A stretch of DNA of 64,000 bases from Klenkia taihuensis (GTDB taxonomy: Bacteria > Actinomycetota > Actinomycetes > Mycobacteriales > Geodermatophilaceae), in contig NZ_FOMD01000003.1 of assembly GCF_900112525.1 (NCBI RefSeq), positions 372,001 through 436,000 of the forward strand, written 5' to 3'. Every line of letters starts with the position of its first letter. Position 1 is the stretch's first letter. Of this stretch, positions 50,745-57,903 are shown piece by piece. The position numbers were made by a program, and so were the translations under genes. Below the pieces are notes generated by a model. It was not told where the DNA came from and made no database searches. It saw nothing but the letters and a program-made list of their open reading frames with translations.

Positions 50745-52360
50745 CAGGCGCCCACCGTCGCGAGGAAGCCGGGGGCCCGGCGGGCCTGCGCCTGGTCCTC
50801 GAAGTCGGCGGCGACGTCCAGCAGGTCGGCGTCGGACCACCCGGTGCCGATGAAGCTGACCCCGACCGGGAGCGCCCCGCGCGGCCCGGCGAACCCGGCC
50901 GGCACGCTCACCGACGGGTAGCCGGCGACGGCCGCCGGGGTCGAGGAGCTGTAGACGAAGTCGTCGGCCACGCCGTCCAGGGCCGCGTACCGGGTGACCC
51001 ACGCCGGGGTGCCGGTGAGCGCGACGATCGCGGTCAGGTCGTCCTCGTCGCCCGGGCCCTGGGCCAGGGTCTCGTCGACCGACCGCTGCGCCAGGTCGCG
51101 GATGCCCTCGCGGGTCTGCTCGGCGTCGGGGGCCGCGATCGCCTCGGTGAAGAGCTCCTGGCCGAAGTAGGCCAGCTCGACCGGGTCGTCGGCGTTCTCG
51201 GCGACCAGCCCGGCCAGGTCGTCGGGCACGTCGCCGTCGGTGGCCCCCAGGTAGGCGGTGAGGTCCCGGTCGAACTCGGCCAGCAGCGCCGGGGTCTCAC
51301 CCGCGCCGATCTCGTCCTGGTAGGGCAGCTCCACCGGGACCGTCGTCGCCCCCGCCGCCTCGAGCGCGGCGACTGCGGAGGTCAGGACGGCGAGGGTGTC
51401 GGCGTCGACCCCGGAGTCCGCCGCGGGGGACCAGACCCCGACCCGGGCGCCCTGCAGGGCGTCGAGGTCGAGGTCGGCGAAGCCGGTGTCCGTGCCGTCC
51501 GGCACCTCGCCGGTTGCGTCGTCGGCCTCGTCGGGGCCGGCGACGACCGCCATGAGGAGGGCGGCGTCGACCGCGTGCCGGGCGATCGGCCCGGCGGTGT
51601 CCTGCTCGGCGGAGATGGGCACGATGCCGTCCCGGGAGACCTGCCCGATCGTGGGCTTGAGCCCGACGACGCCGTTGGCGCCGGACGGGCACACGATCGA
51701 GCCGTCGGTCTCGGTGCCGATGGCGACCTGCGCGAAGGACGCCGCCACCCCGGCCGCCGAGCCGGAGGAGGACCCGCACGGGTTGCGGTCCAGCACGTAG
51801 GGGTTGGCGGTCTGCCCGCCCGCCCCGGACCAGCCGCTGGTGGAGTCCGCGCCGCGGAAGTTGGCCCACTCCGACAGGTTGGCCTTGCCGATCACGACGG
51901 CCCCCGCGTCGAGCAGGCGGGCGGTGATGGTCGCGTCGTCCGGCTCGGAGTCCAGCAGCAGCCGGCTGCCCGCGGTGGTCGGCAGGTCGGCGGTGTCCAC
52001 GTTGTCCTTCAGCAGCACCGGGATGCCCTCCAGCGGGCTGCGGGCACCGCCGTCGGCCCGGGCGTCGTCGCTGGCCTGCGCATCGGCCAGCGCGTCCGGA
52101 TTCAGCGTGAGGACGGCGCCCACCTCGTCGTCGTGCTCGGCGACCCGGTCCAGGTAGGCCTGGGTCAGCTGCACGGCGGTCAGGTCGCCGTCGTCCATCA
52201 TCGACTGCAGGTCGGGGATGGTGAGCGCGTCGAGGTCGCGCAGGTCGGGACCGGGACCGGCCGCGCCGGCGGCGGCCGGTGCCGGGTCGCTGCCCGAGCT
52301 GCACCCGGCCAGCAGGGCGGCGACGACGGCGAGCAGCACGGGCGTCCGGGGTGAGCGCAT
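50744..52360 (-). CDS. Amidase lipoprotein
   Basis: A 538-residue protein starting at ATG 52360. A lipoprotein signal peptide ends LLAGC with Cys20. The amidase-signature domain follows: GIPVLLKDNVDTADLPTTAGS with the catalytic Lys, NPCGSSSGSAAGVAAS with the cis-Ser/Ser pair and IGTETDGSIVCPSGANGVVGLKP. The enzyme hydrolyses amide bonds on the outer face of the membrane. A mandelamide- or peptide-amidase-like substrate is plausible. It is followed by the SDR gene with ATGA overlap. Confidence 0.92.
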   Translation of the reverse strand: MRSPRTPVLLAVVAALLAGCSSGSDPAPAAAGAAGPGPDLRDLDALTIPDLQSMMDDGDLTAVQLTQAYLDRVAEHDDEVGAVLTLNPDALADAQASDDARADGGARSPLEGIPVLLKDNVDTADLPTTAGSRLLLDSEPDDATITARLLDAGAVVIGKANLSEWANFRGADSTSGWSGAGGQTANPYVLDRNPCGSSSGSAAGVAASFAQVAIGTETDGSIVCPSGANGVVGLKPTIGQVSRDGIVPISAEQDTAGPIARHAVDAALLMAVVAGPDEADDATGEVPDGTDTGFADLDLDALQGARVGVWSPAADSGVDADTLAVLTSAVAALEAAGATTVPVELPYQDEIGAGETPALLAEFDRDLTAYLGATDGDVPDDLAGLVAENADDPVELAYFGQELFTEAIAAPDAEQTREGIRDLAQRSVDETLAQGPGDEDDLTAIVALTGTPAWVTRYAALDGVADDFVYSSSTPAAVAGYPSVSVPAGFAGPRGALPVGVSFIGTGWSDADLLDVAADFEDQAQARRAPGFLATVGA

Positions 52361-52458
52361 GCCCCACGCTAGGAGCCGGTCACGGCCCCGGCCAACCGGG
52401 GCGGGCCACCGCGTCGGACCACCGGGTCGGCCTACCGCGTCGGACCACCGGGGGGACC

Positions 52459-53283
52459 ATGGTCGGCGTGTTCGAGATCGACGAGATGGCGCTGCTGACC
52501 CGGGAGGTGCTGAGGGAGCGCAGCGCGGCCCTGGTCGCCGAGACCTGCGCGTGGGCCGTGGGCACCGCCGACCGGCCGCACCACACCCGCCGGCGCGGGC
52601 GGCTGGTCGCCACCGGCACGACGGTCGGGGTGCGGGCGGAGAACGGCCAGCTGCTGGGCGACGAGGAGACCGGCCGGCTGGACCTGGGGGACGCCCGGCC
52701 GGGCAGTTTCCGGGACGCGCTGAACATGGTCGACGCCGAGGGCGGGCTGTACGCCGACCGCTTCGACGTCGAGGTGCTCGAGCCCTTCGTGCAGGAGACC
52801 TGCGCGCTGGCCGGGGAACGCCTGCGGGCGGCCCGACCGCAGGCGTGGGAGGAGCTGGCCGACGACGTCGGGGAGGACCCGGACGACGTGGCCGCGGTGG
52901 TGCGGGCGGGGGAGTGGGAGGCGCCGCTGCGGATCGTCGCCGAGCACCTGGTGCTGGCCGCGATCGGGGACACCCCGCTGGCCGTGGTGGAGGCCGAGGG
53001 CGTGCCGCTGTCGCTGGTGCGGGCCGCCGAGGGCATCGCCCGGCGGGCCGCCCCGGCGCCGCCCGCCCCGCCCGCCGAGATCGCCGGGGTGCTGTTCCTG
53101 GCCCGTGCCGCGGTGGCCGGCGAACCCGCGCCGATCCCGGCGTCCGCGGCCGACCGGGTGCTGGCCGCGCTGCTGGCCGAGGGCCTCGAGCGCGACGAGG
53201 TGCTCGCCGTCCTGGCCGACCTGCCGCTGGAGCCCGACGCCGAGCGCGACCTCCGCCGACTGGCCGAGCAGCTGCCCGACTGA
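52459..53283 (+). CDS. Conserved hypothetical protein
   Basis: A 274-residue acidic, Ala/Leu/Glu-rich, soluble protein starting at ATG 52459 after GGGGGA. It is almost all helical, with LLTREVLRERSAALVAETCAWAVG at the start and a Pro-rich break near residues 195-205. A DEVLAVLADLPLEPDAERDL end resembles a short helical bundle. No family motif. Divergent from the amidase gene. Function unknown. Confidence 0.65.
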   Translation: MVGVFEIDEMALLTREVLRERSAALVAETCAWAVGTADRPHHTRRRGRLVATGTTVGVRAENGQLLGDEETGRLDLGDARPGSFRDALNMVDAEGGLYADRFDVEVLEPFVQETCALAGERLRAARPQAWEELADDVGEDPDDVAAVVRAGEWEAPLRIVAEHLVLAAIGDTPLAVVEAEGVPLSLVRAAEGIARRAAPAPPAPPAEIAGVLFLARAAVAGEPAPIPASAADRVLAALLAEGLERDEVLAVLADLPLEPDAERDLRRLAEQLPD

Positions 53284-53426
53284 CCCCGACCGCCTGATCG
53301 ACCACCGACGTCCGACCTCACCCGCCCGGGTGCCCGGACCCGGCCGGGCGGCTGCGCGGCTGCTCCCGTCGAGCACGCTGGCTCCACGGCGGCGACGGCG
53401 GTGACGGTGACGACAGGGGCGGTGGG

Positions 53427-53837
53427 GTGCAGGTGTCGACGGCGAGGGGGACACGACCACCGGTCGTGACGGCAGCGGTGGCCGGGGTCCTCGTCGTCGT
53501 GGTGCTGGCCGTCATCCCCTTCCTGGCGTCGGTCGTGGAGGCCGGCGCCCCCGGGTCGATCCCGCAGCTGGCCCCGCCGGCGGGGACGGCGTCGCCCGGC
53601 CGGACCGCCCTGGTCGTGGTGGCGGTCGTGCGCGGGGTGCTGCTCGTGCTCCCCGCGGTGCTCGCCACCCGGGTCTGGCGGGGCTCCGGCCGGCGTGCCC
53701 TCGTCGCGCTGCTGGTCCTGCTCGCCGTCCTCGACCTGGCCCGGGGGGCCGTGGCCGCACCGGTCACCGTCCCGGTGCAGCTGCTCGTCGTGGTCCTCCT
53801 GCTGACCCGGTCGAGCCGGGACTGGGCCCCTCGCTAG
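53427..53837 (+). CDS. Small membrane protein
   Basis: A 136-residue protein starting at GTG 53427. Four hydrophobic helices can be seen near residues 14-35, 57-80, 88-105 and 111-127. Charged linkers are short. The C-terminus RSSRDWAPR is cytoplasmic-like. No family. It converges with rpmF and overlaps its stop codon. Confidence 0.6.
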   Translation: MQVSTARGTRPPVVTAAVAGVLVVVVLAVIPFLASVVEAGAPGSIPQLAPPAGTASPGRTALVVVAVVRGVLLVLPAVLATRVWRGSGRRALVALLVLLAVLDLARGAVAAPVTVPVQLLVVVLLLTRSSRDWAPR

Positions 53838-53998
53838 GGCTGCACCATGCCCCGCTGGACCGCCGCGACCAGCCGGCGCGGGACCAGGTGCCGGGTGCCG
53901 TCGACGACCACCGGCACCAGGTCCGGTGGGGTGGCCTTCCACCGCGCCCGGCGGTGCCGGGTGTTGGCGCGGGAGAGCCGGCGCTTCGGGACGGCCAT
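53834..53998 (-). CDS. rpmF: 50S ribosomal protein L32, cysteine-free paralogue
   Basis: A 54-residue protein starting at ATG 53998: [20 protein letters not shown] is the L32 beginning, ending [14 protein letters not shown]. The standard L32 has a Cys4 zinc ribbon; this copy has no cysteine. It is the third gene of the Mrf-rpmE-rpmF operon and shares one base with the rpmE stop (TGATG). It probably replaces the zinc-binding L32 when zinc is scarce. Confidence 0.9.
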   Translation of the reverse strand: MAVPKRRLSRANTRHRRARWKATPPDLVPVVVDGTRHLVPRRLVAAVQRGMVQP

Positions 53999-54267
53999 CA
54001 GCGACGCCCCCCGTGCCGGGCCGTGGCCCGCTGCCCGTAGCGCGCGTGGAACTTCTCCACCCGGCCCGCGGTGTCCAGCACCCGGGCGCTGCCGGTCCAG
54101 AACGGGTGGGAGGCCGCGCTGGTGTCCACCGGGACCAGCGGCAGCACCTCGCCGTCGAGCTCGACGGTCTGGTCGGTGGCGATCGTCGAGCGGGTGCGGA
54201 TCAGGGTGCCGGTGGCGGCGTCCCGGAAGACGACCGTGCGGTAGGTGGGGTGGATGCCGGGTCTCAT
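53998..54267 (-). CDS. rpmE: 50S ribosomal protein L31, type B
   Basis: An 89-residue protein starting at ATG 54267: [20 protein letters not shown], then [26 protein letters not shown]. This is the type B, YkgM-like form without the zinc-binding cysteines. It overlaps the Mrf-like gene (ATGA). In other bacteria type B L31 is made under Zur control and displaces the zinc form. Confidence 0.95.
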   Translation of the reverse strand: MRPGIHPTYRTVVFRDAATGTLIRTRSTIATDQTVELDGEVLPLVPVDTSAASHPFWTGSARVLDTAGRVEKFHARYGQRATARHGGRR

Positions 54268-55502
54268 CGCTGCTCCTCGATGGCGTGGGTGGTGGGGTCC
54301 GCGGGGCTGGAGGCCTCGCAGGGGTCGGTGTGCGCCGCGCCGAAGGGGTCCGCCAGCGCCGACCAGCCGTCCGGGCCCGCCGCGAGTTCGTCGTCGGTGA
54401 GCAGGGCGGCGGCCAGCGCGGCGGTGATCGCGCCGGCGGGCTGCCGGTGGGTGAGCACGACGAGCTCGGTGTCCCGGTCCCCGTGCACCGGGTCCCAGCG
54501 CAGCGCCGCGGCCACCCGGCGCTCGTCGTCCACCTGGGCCCACAGCTGCGGGTCGTCGCCCAGGGTGGCCAGCCACTGGCCGGCGTCCCCGAGCTGCAGC
54601 CCGCCGCCGGCGGACTCGAGCCAGACCGCCGCGTCGTGCTGGGTGGCCAGCCACAGCCGGCCGCGGGTGCCGACGACGCCGTCGAGCAGGACGTCGAAGG
54701 CCTCGTGCAGCCGCTCGGGGTGGAAGGGCCGGCGGGCGGAGAACCGCACCAGCTCCAGGCCGGCGTCGGCGTCCAGCGGTGGCTGGCCGGCCAGCAGGGC
54801 GTCGTGCGGGTGCCGCACCCGGCCGCGGCGGGCGGTGCGGGGGAGGGCGGTCAGCACCCGGGCCGGCCGCCAGTGCTCGAGCGAGCCGACCCGGGCCAGC
54901 GGGGCCCAGCGCTCCAGCGCGGCGTGCAGCCGGGCCGCGGTCCAGTCCTCGACCGGCGGGCCGGCGAGCACCAGGACGTCGGCGAACCCGGTCGCGCCGA
55001 GCAGCACCTGCGCGACGGTGCGCTCGTCGTCCGGGGTGGCGGCCAGGCCGAGCTCGGCGAGGGACTCCTCGCCGGTCACGTCGTCCAGCCAGGTCGCGGC
55101 CTCGAGGACGGCGACCACGGCCTCCACCCGCACCGCGTCGCCGGCCGTGCCGCCGTCCTCGAGCTCGACCGCGTCCAGGGCGACGCACAGCTGCTCGGGC
55201 TCCAGCGCCGGGTCCAGCTCCAGCACGATGCGGGCGGTGCCCGGCCGGGCGGCCAGCTCGCGGAGCAGGGGGAGGACGTCGAGCCGCAGCGTGCAGGACA
55301 GGCAGCCGTGGGCGAGCTCCAGCGCGGTCTGCTCGGTGCCGTCGTCGGCGCGGACGGTCCGGATGACGACGCCCTCGGCCAGACCGCGGACGTCGTGGTG
55401 CACCACGACGGTGCCGGGTGCGGCGCGCCGCAGGTCGGCGGCGACGCGGGCGGTGTGCGCTGGCTGGAGGCCGGCCACCAGGACCAGCGGGGTTCGGCTC
55501 AT
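54264..55502 (-). CDS. COG0523/Mrf-like protein (zinc-starvation ribosome factor)
   Basis: A 412-residue CobW/COG0523 protein starting at ATG 55502. It has the metal-binding GCLSC (Cys67, Cys70) and the family block [35 protein letters not shown] and [10 protein letters not shown], which closely resembles mycobacterial Rv0106 and MSMEG_6069 (Mrf). The P-loop is degenerate: [11 protein letters not shown] replaces GxxGxGKT, so GTP binding is doubtful. Mrf recruits the hibernation factor Mpy to cysteine-free ribosomes in zinc-starved mycobacteria. It opens the leftward arm of the Zur-controlled locus with L31 and L32. Confidence 0.9.
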   Translation of the reverse strand: MSRTPLVLVAGLQPAHTARVAADLRRAAPGTVVVHHDVRGLAEGVVIRTVRADDGTEQTALELAHGCLSCTLRLDVLPLLRELAARPGTARIVLELDPALEPEQLCVALDAVELEDGGTAGDAVRVEAVVAVLEAATWLDDVTGEESLAELGLAATPDDERTVAQVLLGATGFADVLVLAGPPVEDWTAARLHAALERWAPLARVGSLEHWRPARVLTALPRTARRGRVRHPHDALLAGQPPLDADAGLELVRFSARRPFHPERLHEAFDVLLDGVVGTRGRLWLATQHDAAVWLESAGGGLQLGDAGQWLATLGDDPQLWAQVDDERRVAAALRWDPVHGDRDTELVVLTHRQPAGAITAALAAALLTDDELAAGPDGWSALADPFGAAHTDPCEASSPADPTTHAIEEQR

Positions 55503-55510
55503 GACGGCAG

Positions 55511-55516
55511 ACCGTA
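55511..55516 (-). promoter_or_regulatory. -10-like element of the leftward zinc operon
   Basis: TACGGT on the minus strand lies 8 nt before the Mrf-like start codon, so the transcript would be nearly leaderless. The Zur-like box is just upstream. Confidence 0.5.
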
Positions 55517-55524
55517 CACGCGAA

Positions 55525-55539
55525 TGGGAATCATTCTCA
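55525..55539. promoter_or_regulatory. Zur-like operator
   Basis: TGGGAATCATTCTCA is an imperfect palindrome that fits the actinobacterial Zur box (TGAAAATNATTTTCA type). It sits in the 53-nt gap between the start codons of the Mrf-like gene and rpmB. It is next to both predicted -10 elements, so one operator could control both arms. Confidence 0.8.
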
Positions 55540-55541
55540 GT

Positions 55542-55547
55542 TAGGGT
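55542..55547 (+). promoter_or_regulatory. -10-like element of the rightward zinc operon
   Basis: TAGGGT lies 8 nt before the rpmB ATG and directly abuts the Zur-like box. The transcript would be leaderless or almost so. Confidence 0.5.
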
Positions 55548-55555
55548 GTGGCGCC

Positions 55556-55792
55556 ATGACCACCTACTGCGAGGTGACCGGCCGGAAGCCGACCTTCGGC
55601 AAGGCCGTGAGCCACTCCCACCGGCGGACCAACCGCCGCTTCGACCCCAACCTGCAGCGCAAGCGCTTCTGGCTGCCCAGCGAGGGCCGCTACGTGCGGC
55701 TGACCGTCTCCACCCGCGGCATCAAGACCATCGACGTGCAGGGCATCGAGGCCGTCTGGGCGCGGGTCCAGCGCGAGCGGGGGGCTCGCTGA
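55556..55792 (+). CDS. rpmB: 50S ribosomal protein L28, cysteine-poor paralogue
   Basis: A 78-residue protein starting at ATG 55556: [39 protein letters not shown] is the L28 core. It keeps one Cys only, where zinc-binding L28 has two CxxC pairs. First gene of the rightward arm of the Zur-controlled locus. It overlaps rpmG by one base. Confidence 0.95.
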   Translation: MTTYCEVTGRKPTFGKAVSHSHRRTNRRFDPNLQRKRFWLPSEGRYVRLTVSTRGIKTIDVQGIEAVWARVQRERGAR

Positions 55793-55959
55793 TGGCCCGG
55801 GCGACCGACGTGAGGCCGGTGATCAAGCTGAAGTCCACCGCTGGCACCGGCTACACCTACGTGACCCGCAAGAACCGGCGCAATGACCCCGACCGCCTGG
55901 TCCTCCGGAAGTACGACCCGGTCATCCGTCGGCACGTCGAGTTCAAGGAGGAGCGCTGA
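55792..55959 (+). CDS. rpmG: 50S ribosomal protein L33, cysteine-free paralogue
   Basis: A 55-residue protein starting at ATG 55792: [46 protein letters not shown]. No cysteines, unlike the Cys4 form. Shares one base with the rpmB stop. Confidence 0.95.
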   Translation: MARATDVRPVIKLKSTAGTGYTYVTRKNRRNDPDRLVLRKYDPVIRRHVEFKEER

Positions 55960-55960
55960 C

Positions 55961-56260
55961 GTGGCCAAGACCTCGAAGATCGCCAGGAACGAGCAGCGCA
56001 AGCAGGTGGTCGCGCGGTACGCCGCGCGGCGGGCGGAGCTCAAGGAGCAGCTGCGCACCGGGGACGACGCCCAGCGGGCCGCCGCGGTGGCCGCGCTGCA
56101 GCGCATGCCCCGGGACGCCTCGGCCACCCGGGTGCGCAACCGCGACGTCGCCGACGGCCGCCCGCGCGGGTACCTGCGCACCTTCGGCCTCTCCCGGGTG
56201 CGGATGCGCGAGATGGCGCACCGGGGCGAGCTGCCCGGCATCACCAAGGCCAGCTGGTGA
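55961..56260 (+). CDS. rpsN: 30S ribosomal protein S14, zinc-independent paralogue
   Basis: A 99-residue protein starting at GTG 55961: [27 protein letters not shown], ending [29 protein letters not shown]. This is the long, cysteine-free S14 form that can replace the zinc-binding S14. It is 1 nt after rpmG and overlaps rpsR by 4 nt. Confidence 0.95.
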   Translation: MAKTSKIARNEQRKQVVARYAARRAELKEQLRTGDDAQRAAAVAALQRMPRDASATRVRNRDVADGRPRGYLRTFGLSRVRMREMAHRGELPGITKASW

Positions 56261-56472
56261 AGCCCCCGCCGCGGCCGCGCCGTCGCCGGCGGCTGGACGG
56301 GCCGGTGGACTGGAAGGACGCCGCCCTGCTGCGCACCTTCCTCAGCGACCGCGGGAAGATCCGGGCCCGCCGGGTCACCGGCCTGGACCCGCAGGAGCAC
56401 CGCGCGGTCGCCCGGGCGATCAAGAACGCCCGCGAGATGGCCCTGCTGCCCTACCCGACGAGGGGTCGTTGA
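56257..56472 (+). CDS. rpsR: 30S ribosomal protein S18, cysteine-free paralogue
   Basis: A 71-residue protein starting at GTG 56257 (GTGA overlap). [48 protein letters not shown] is the S18 core. No cysteine is present; the usual actinobacterial S18 carries a CxxC. Last gene of the rightward arm. Confidence 0.94.
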   Translation: MKPPPRPRRRRRLDGPVDWKDAALLRTFLSDRGKIRARRVTGLDPQEHRAVARAIKNAREMALLPYPTRGR

Positions 56473-56520
56473 CAGCCCGGCCCCGGTAGGCCAATGTACC
56501 GATGCATTGGTTCATTGCCT
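56469..56520 (+). promoter_or_regulatory. Promoter and operator of the YtrA-type operon
   Basis: TTGACA (56469-56474) followed after 17 nt by CAATGT (56492-56497) is a plausible promoter. CCAATG at 56491-56496 and CATTGG at 56505-56510 form an inverted repeat over the -10 region, and a further CATTG follows at 56513. This is a likely operator for the GntR regulator two genes down. Confidence 0.5.
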
Positions 56521-56531
56521 CGGAGGTCCTG

Positions 56532-57500
56532 ATGAGCGGGCTGTTCTCCTCGGTGCCGGTGGTGCTGGTCGCGCTGGTCGGGCTCACCGTCGGCGCCGGG
56601 CTGGTGACGACGGCGGTCCGGCGCCGGCAGCTCGCCGCGGTCGTGGCCGACGCCCGGCGGCACGGGACCGGCGCCGGCGGGCTCGCGGTGCTCGCCGGGG
56701 TGGCCGCCGCCGCGGCCGTCGGGCTGACCGACACGGCCGCCGGCCTGGGCTCCGGGGTGTCGGCGGCGCTGGTCCCGCTGGTCTTCGCCGCGGTGCACAC
56801 CGGTGTGCTGTGGGTGGGGGAGTCCGCCTGGCCGCGCCAGCGCGGCGCGGTGCGCACGGCCTCGCTGGTGCGGCGCCGGTTCCCCGCCGCGGCGCTCCGG
56901 GTGCGTCGCGTGCTCGTCGGCGCCGCGACGGGCGTGGTGCTCGTCGCGGCGGTCGGCTGGGCCACCGCGGCGGCGGACGGCCGGACGCTCGCGGGCCCGG
57001 TCACGGTGCTGCCCGACGGGCTGGGGCCGGCCGGGCCGGCGGTCGTCGGGCCCTACCCGGGGTCGGTGTTCGCCGTCCCGGTGCTCGCCGGCACCGCCGT
57101 CGTCCTGCTCCTGGTCGCGCTGGCGCTGCGCACCGCCCTGGTCCGGCCCGCGGTCCCCGGCGACGACGGCGCGGAGGCGGTCCTGCGGGCGGCGTCGGTG
57201 CACCGGGTGCTGCGCGGCGCCGCAGCCGGGCTCCTGGTCGAGCTGGGCGCATTGCTGGTCGTGGTCGGCGGGGCCGTGCGCTCGGTGGCCACCGCCACCG
57301 AGGTGGGGATCGGCGACGGCGTCCTGTCGGTGGGCGGGCACCCGGCGCTCGTCGTCCTGGGCACCGTGGGCGCGCTGGCCGGTGGCCTGGCGGTGCTGGC
57401 CGGCCTGCTGCTGCTCGTGCTCCCCGCACCCCGGTTGCGGCCGGCCCCGCCCGCGCCGTCCGGCCCGCCGCCGTCCCCGGTGCCGGCGGTGCCCGCGTGA
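56532..57500 (+). CDS. Membrane protein with YtrA-type regulator partner
   Basis: A 322-residue protein starting at ATG 56532 after GGAGG. It has about seven hydrophobic helices (residues 6-24, 42-60, 74-95, 130-150, 178-196, 230-255 and 275-300). The C-terminus is Pro-rich. No enzyme motif. It lies in front of and overlaps a GntR regulator of the YtrA subfamily, which usually controls membrane or transporter proteins in cell-envelope stress operons, often with DUF1648-like proteins. Function unknown. Confidence 0.7.
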   Translation: MSGLFSSVPVVLVALVGLTVGAGLVTTAVRRRQLAAVVADARRHGTGAGGLAVLAGVAAAAAVGLTDTAAGLGSGVSAALVPLVFAAVHTGVLWVGESAWPRQRGAVRTASLVRRRFPAAALRVRRVLVGAATGVVLVAAVGWATAAADGRTLAGPVTVLPDGLGPAGPAVVGPYPGSVFAVPVLAGTAVVLLLVALALRTALVRPAVPGDDGAEAVLRAASVHRVLRGAAAGLLVELGALLVVVGGAVRSVATATEVGIGDGVLSVGGHPALVVLGTVGALAGGLAVLAGLLLLVLPAPRLRPAPPAPSGPPPSPVPAVPA

Positions 57501-57883
57501 CCGAGACCGACGCCGGGCGGCTGACCCTTCGGGTCGACGTCACCTCGCCGGTGCCGGTCTACGAGCAGCTGCGCGAGCAGGTCACGGCACTGGTGGGCGC
57601 CCGGCAGCTGGTCCGTGGCGACCGGCTGCCCGCGGCCCGCGCCCTGGCCGCCGACCTGGGCCTGGCCGTCGGCACCGTGGCCCGGGCCTACAGGGAGCTC
57701 GAGGCCACCGGGGTGGTGCAGTCCCGCCGCCGCACCGGCACCGTCGTCGCCGGCCCGGCGGCGCCCGCCCCGGCCGCGGGCCTGGTCGCCGACGCCGCGG
57801 CCGACCTGGTGCGGATCGGCCGGGCGGCGGGCTGGACCGACGAGCAGCTGGTCACCGCGCTGCGCGCCGCCCTCCTCCGCTGA
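57497..57883 (+). CDS. GntR-family regulator, YtrA subfamily
   Basis: A 128-residue protein starting at GTG 57497 (GTGA overlap). It has VPVYEQLREQVTALVGARQLVRGDRLPAARALAADLGLAVGTVARAYRELEATGVVQSRRRTGT, the GntR winged helix, and a short 45-residue helical tail, the YtrA arrangement. It should be a repressor; the operator at 56491-56517 is a candidate autoregulatory site. Confidence 0.9.
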   Translation: MTETDAGRLTLRVDVTSPVPVYEQLREQVTALVGARQLVRGDRLPAARALAADLGLAVGTVARAYRELEATGVVQSRRRTGTVVAGPAAPAPAAGLVADAAADLVRIGRAAGWTDEQLVTALRAALLR

Positions 57884-57903
57884 GCGCCGCCCAGGATCAG
57901 CGG
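57877..57903. terminator. Weak convergent hairpin
   Basis: CCGCTGA (57877-57883) and TCAGCGG (57897-57903) form a 7-bp stem over 13 nt. It contains both stop codons of the convergent GntR and ATPase genes, and there is no other terminator in the 13-nt gap. Confidence 0.35.
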
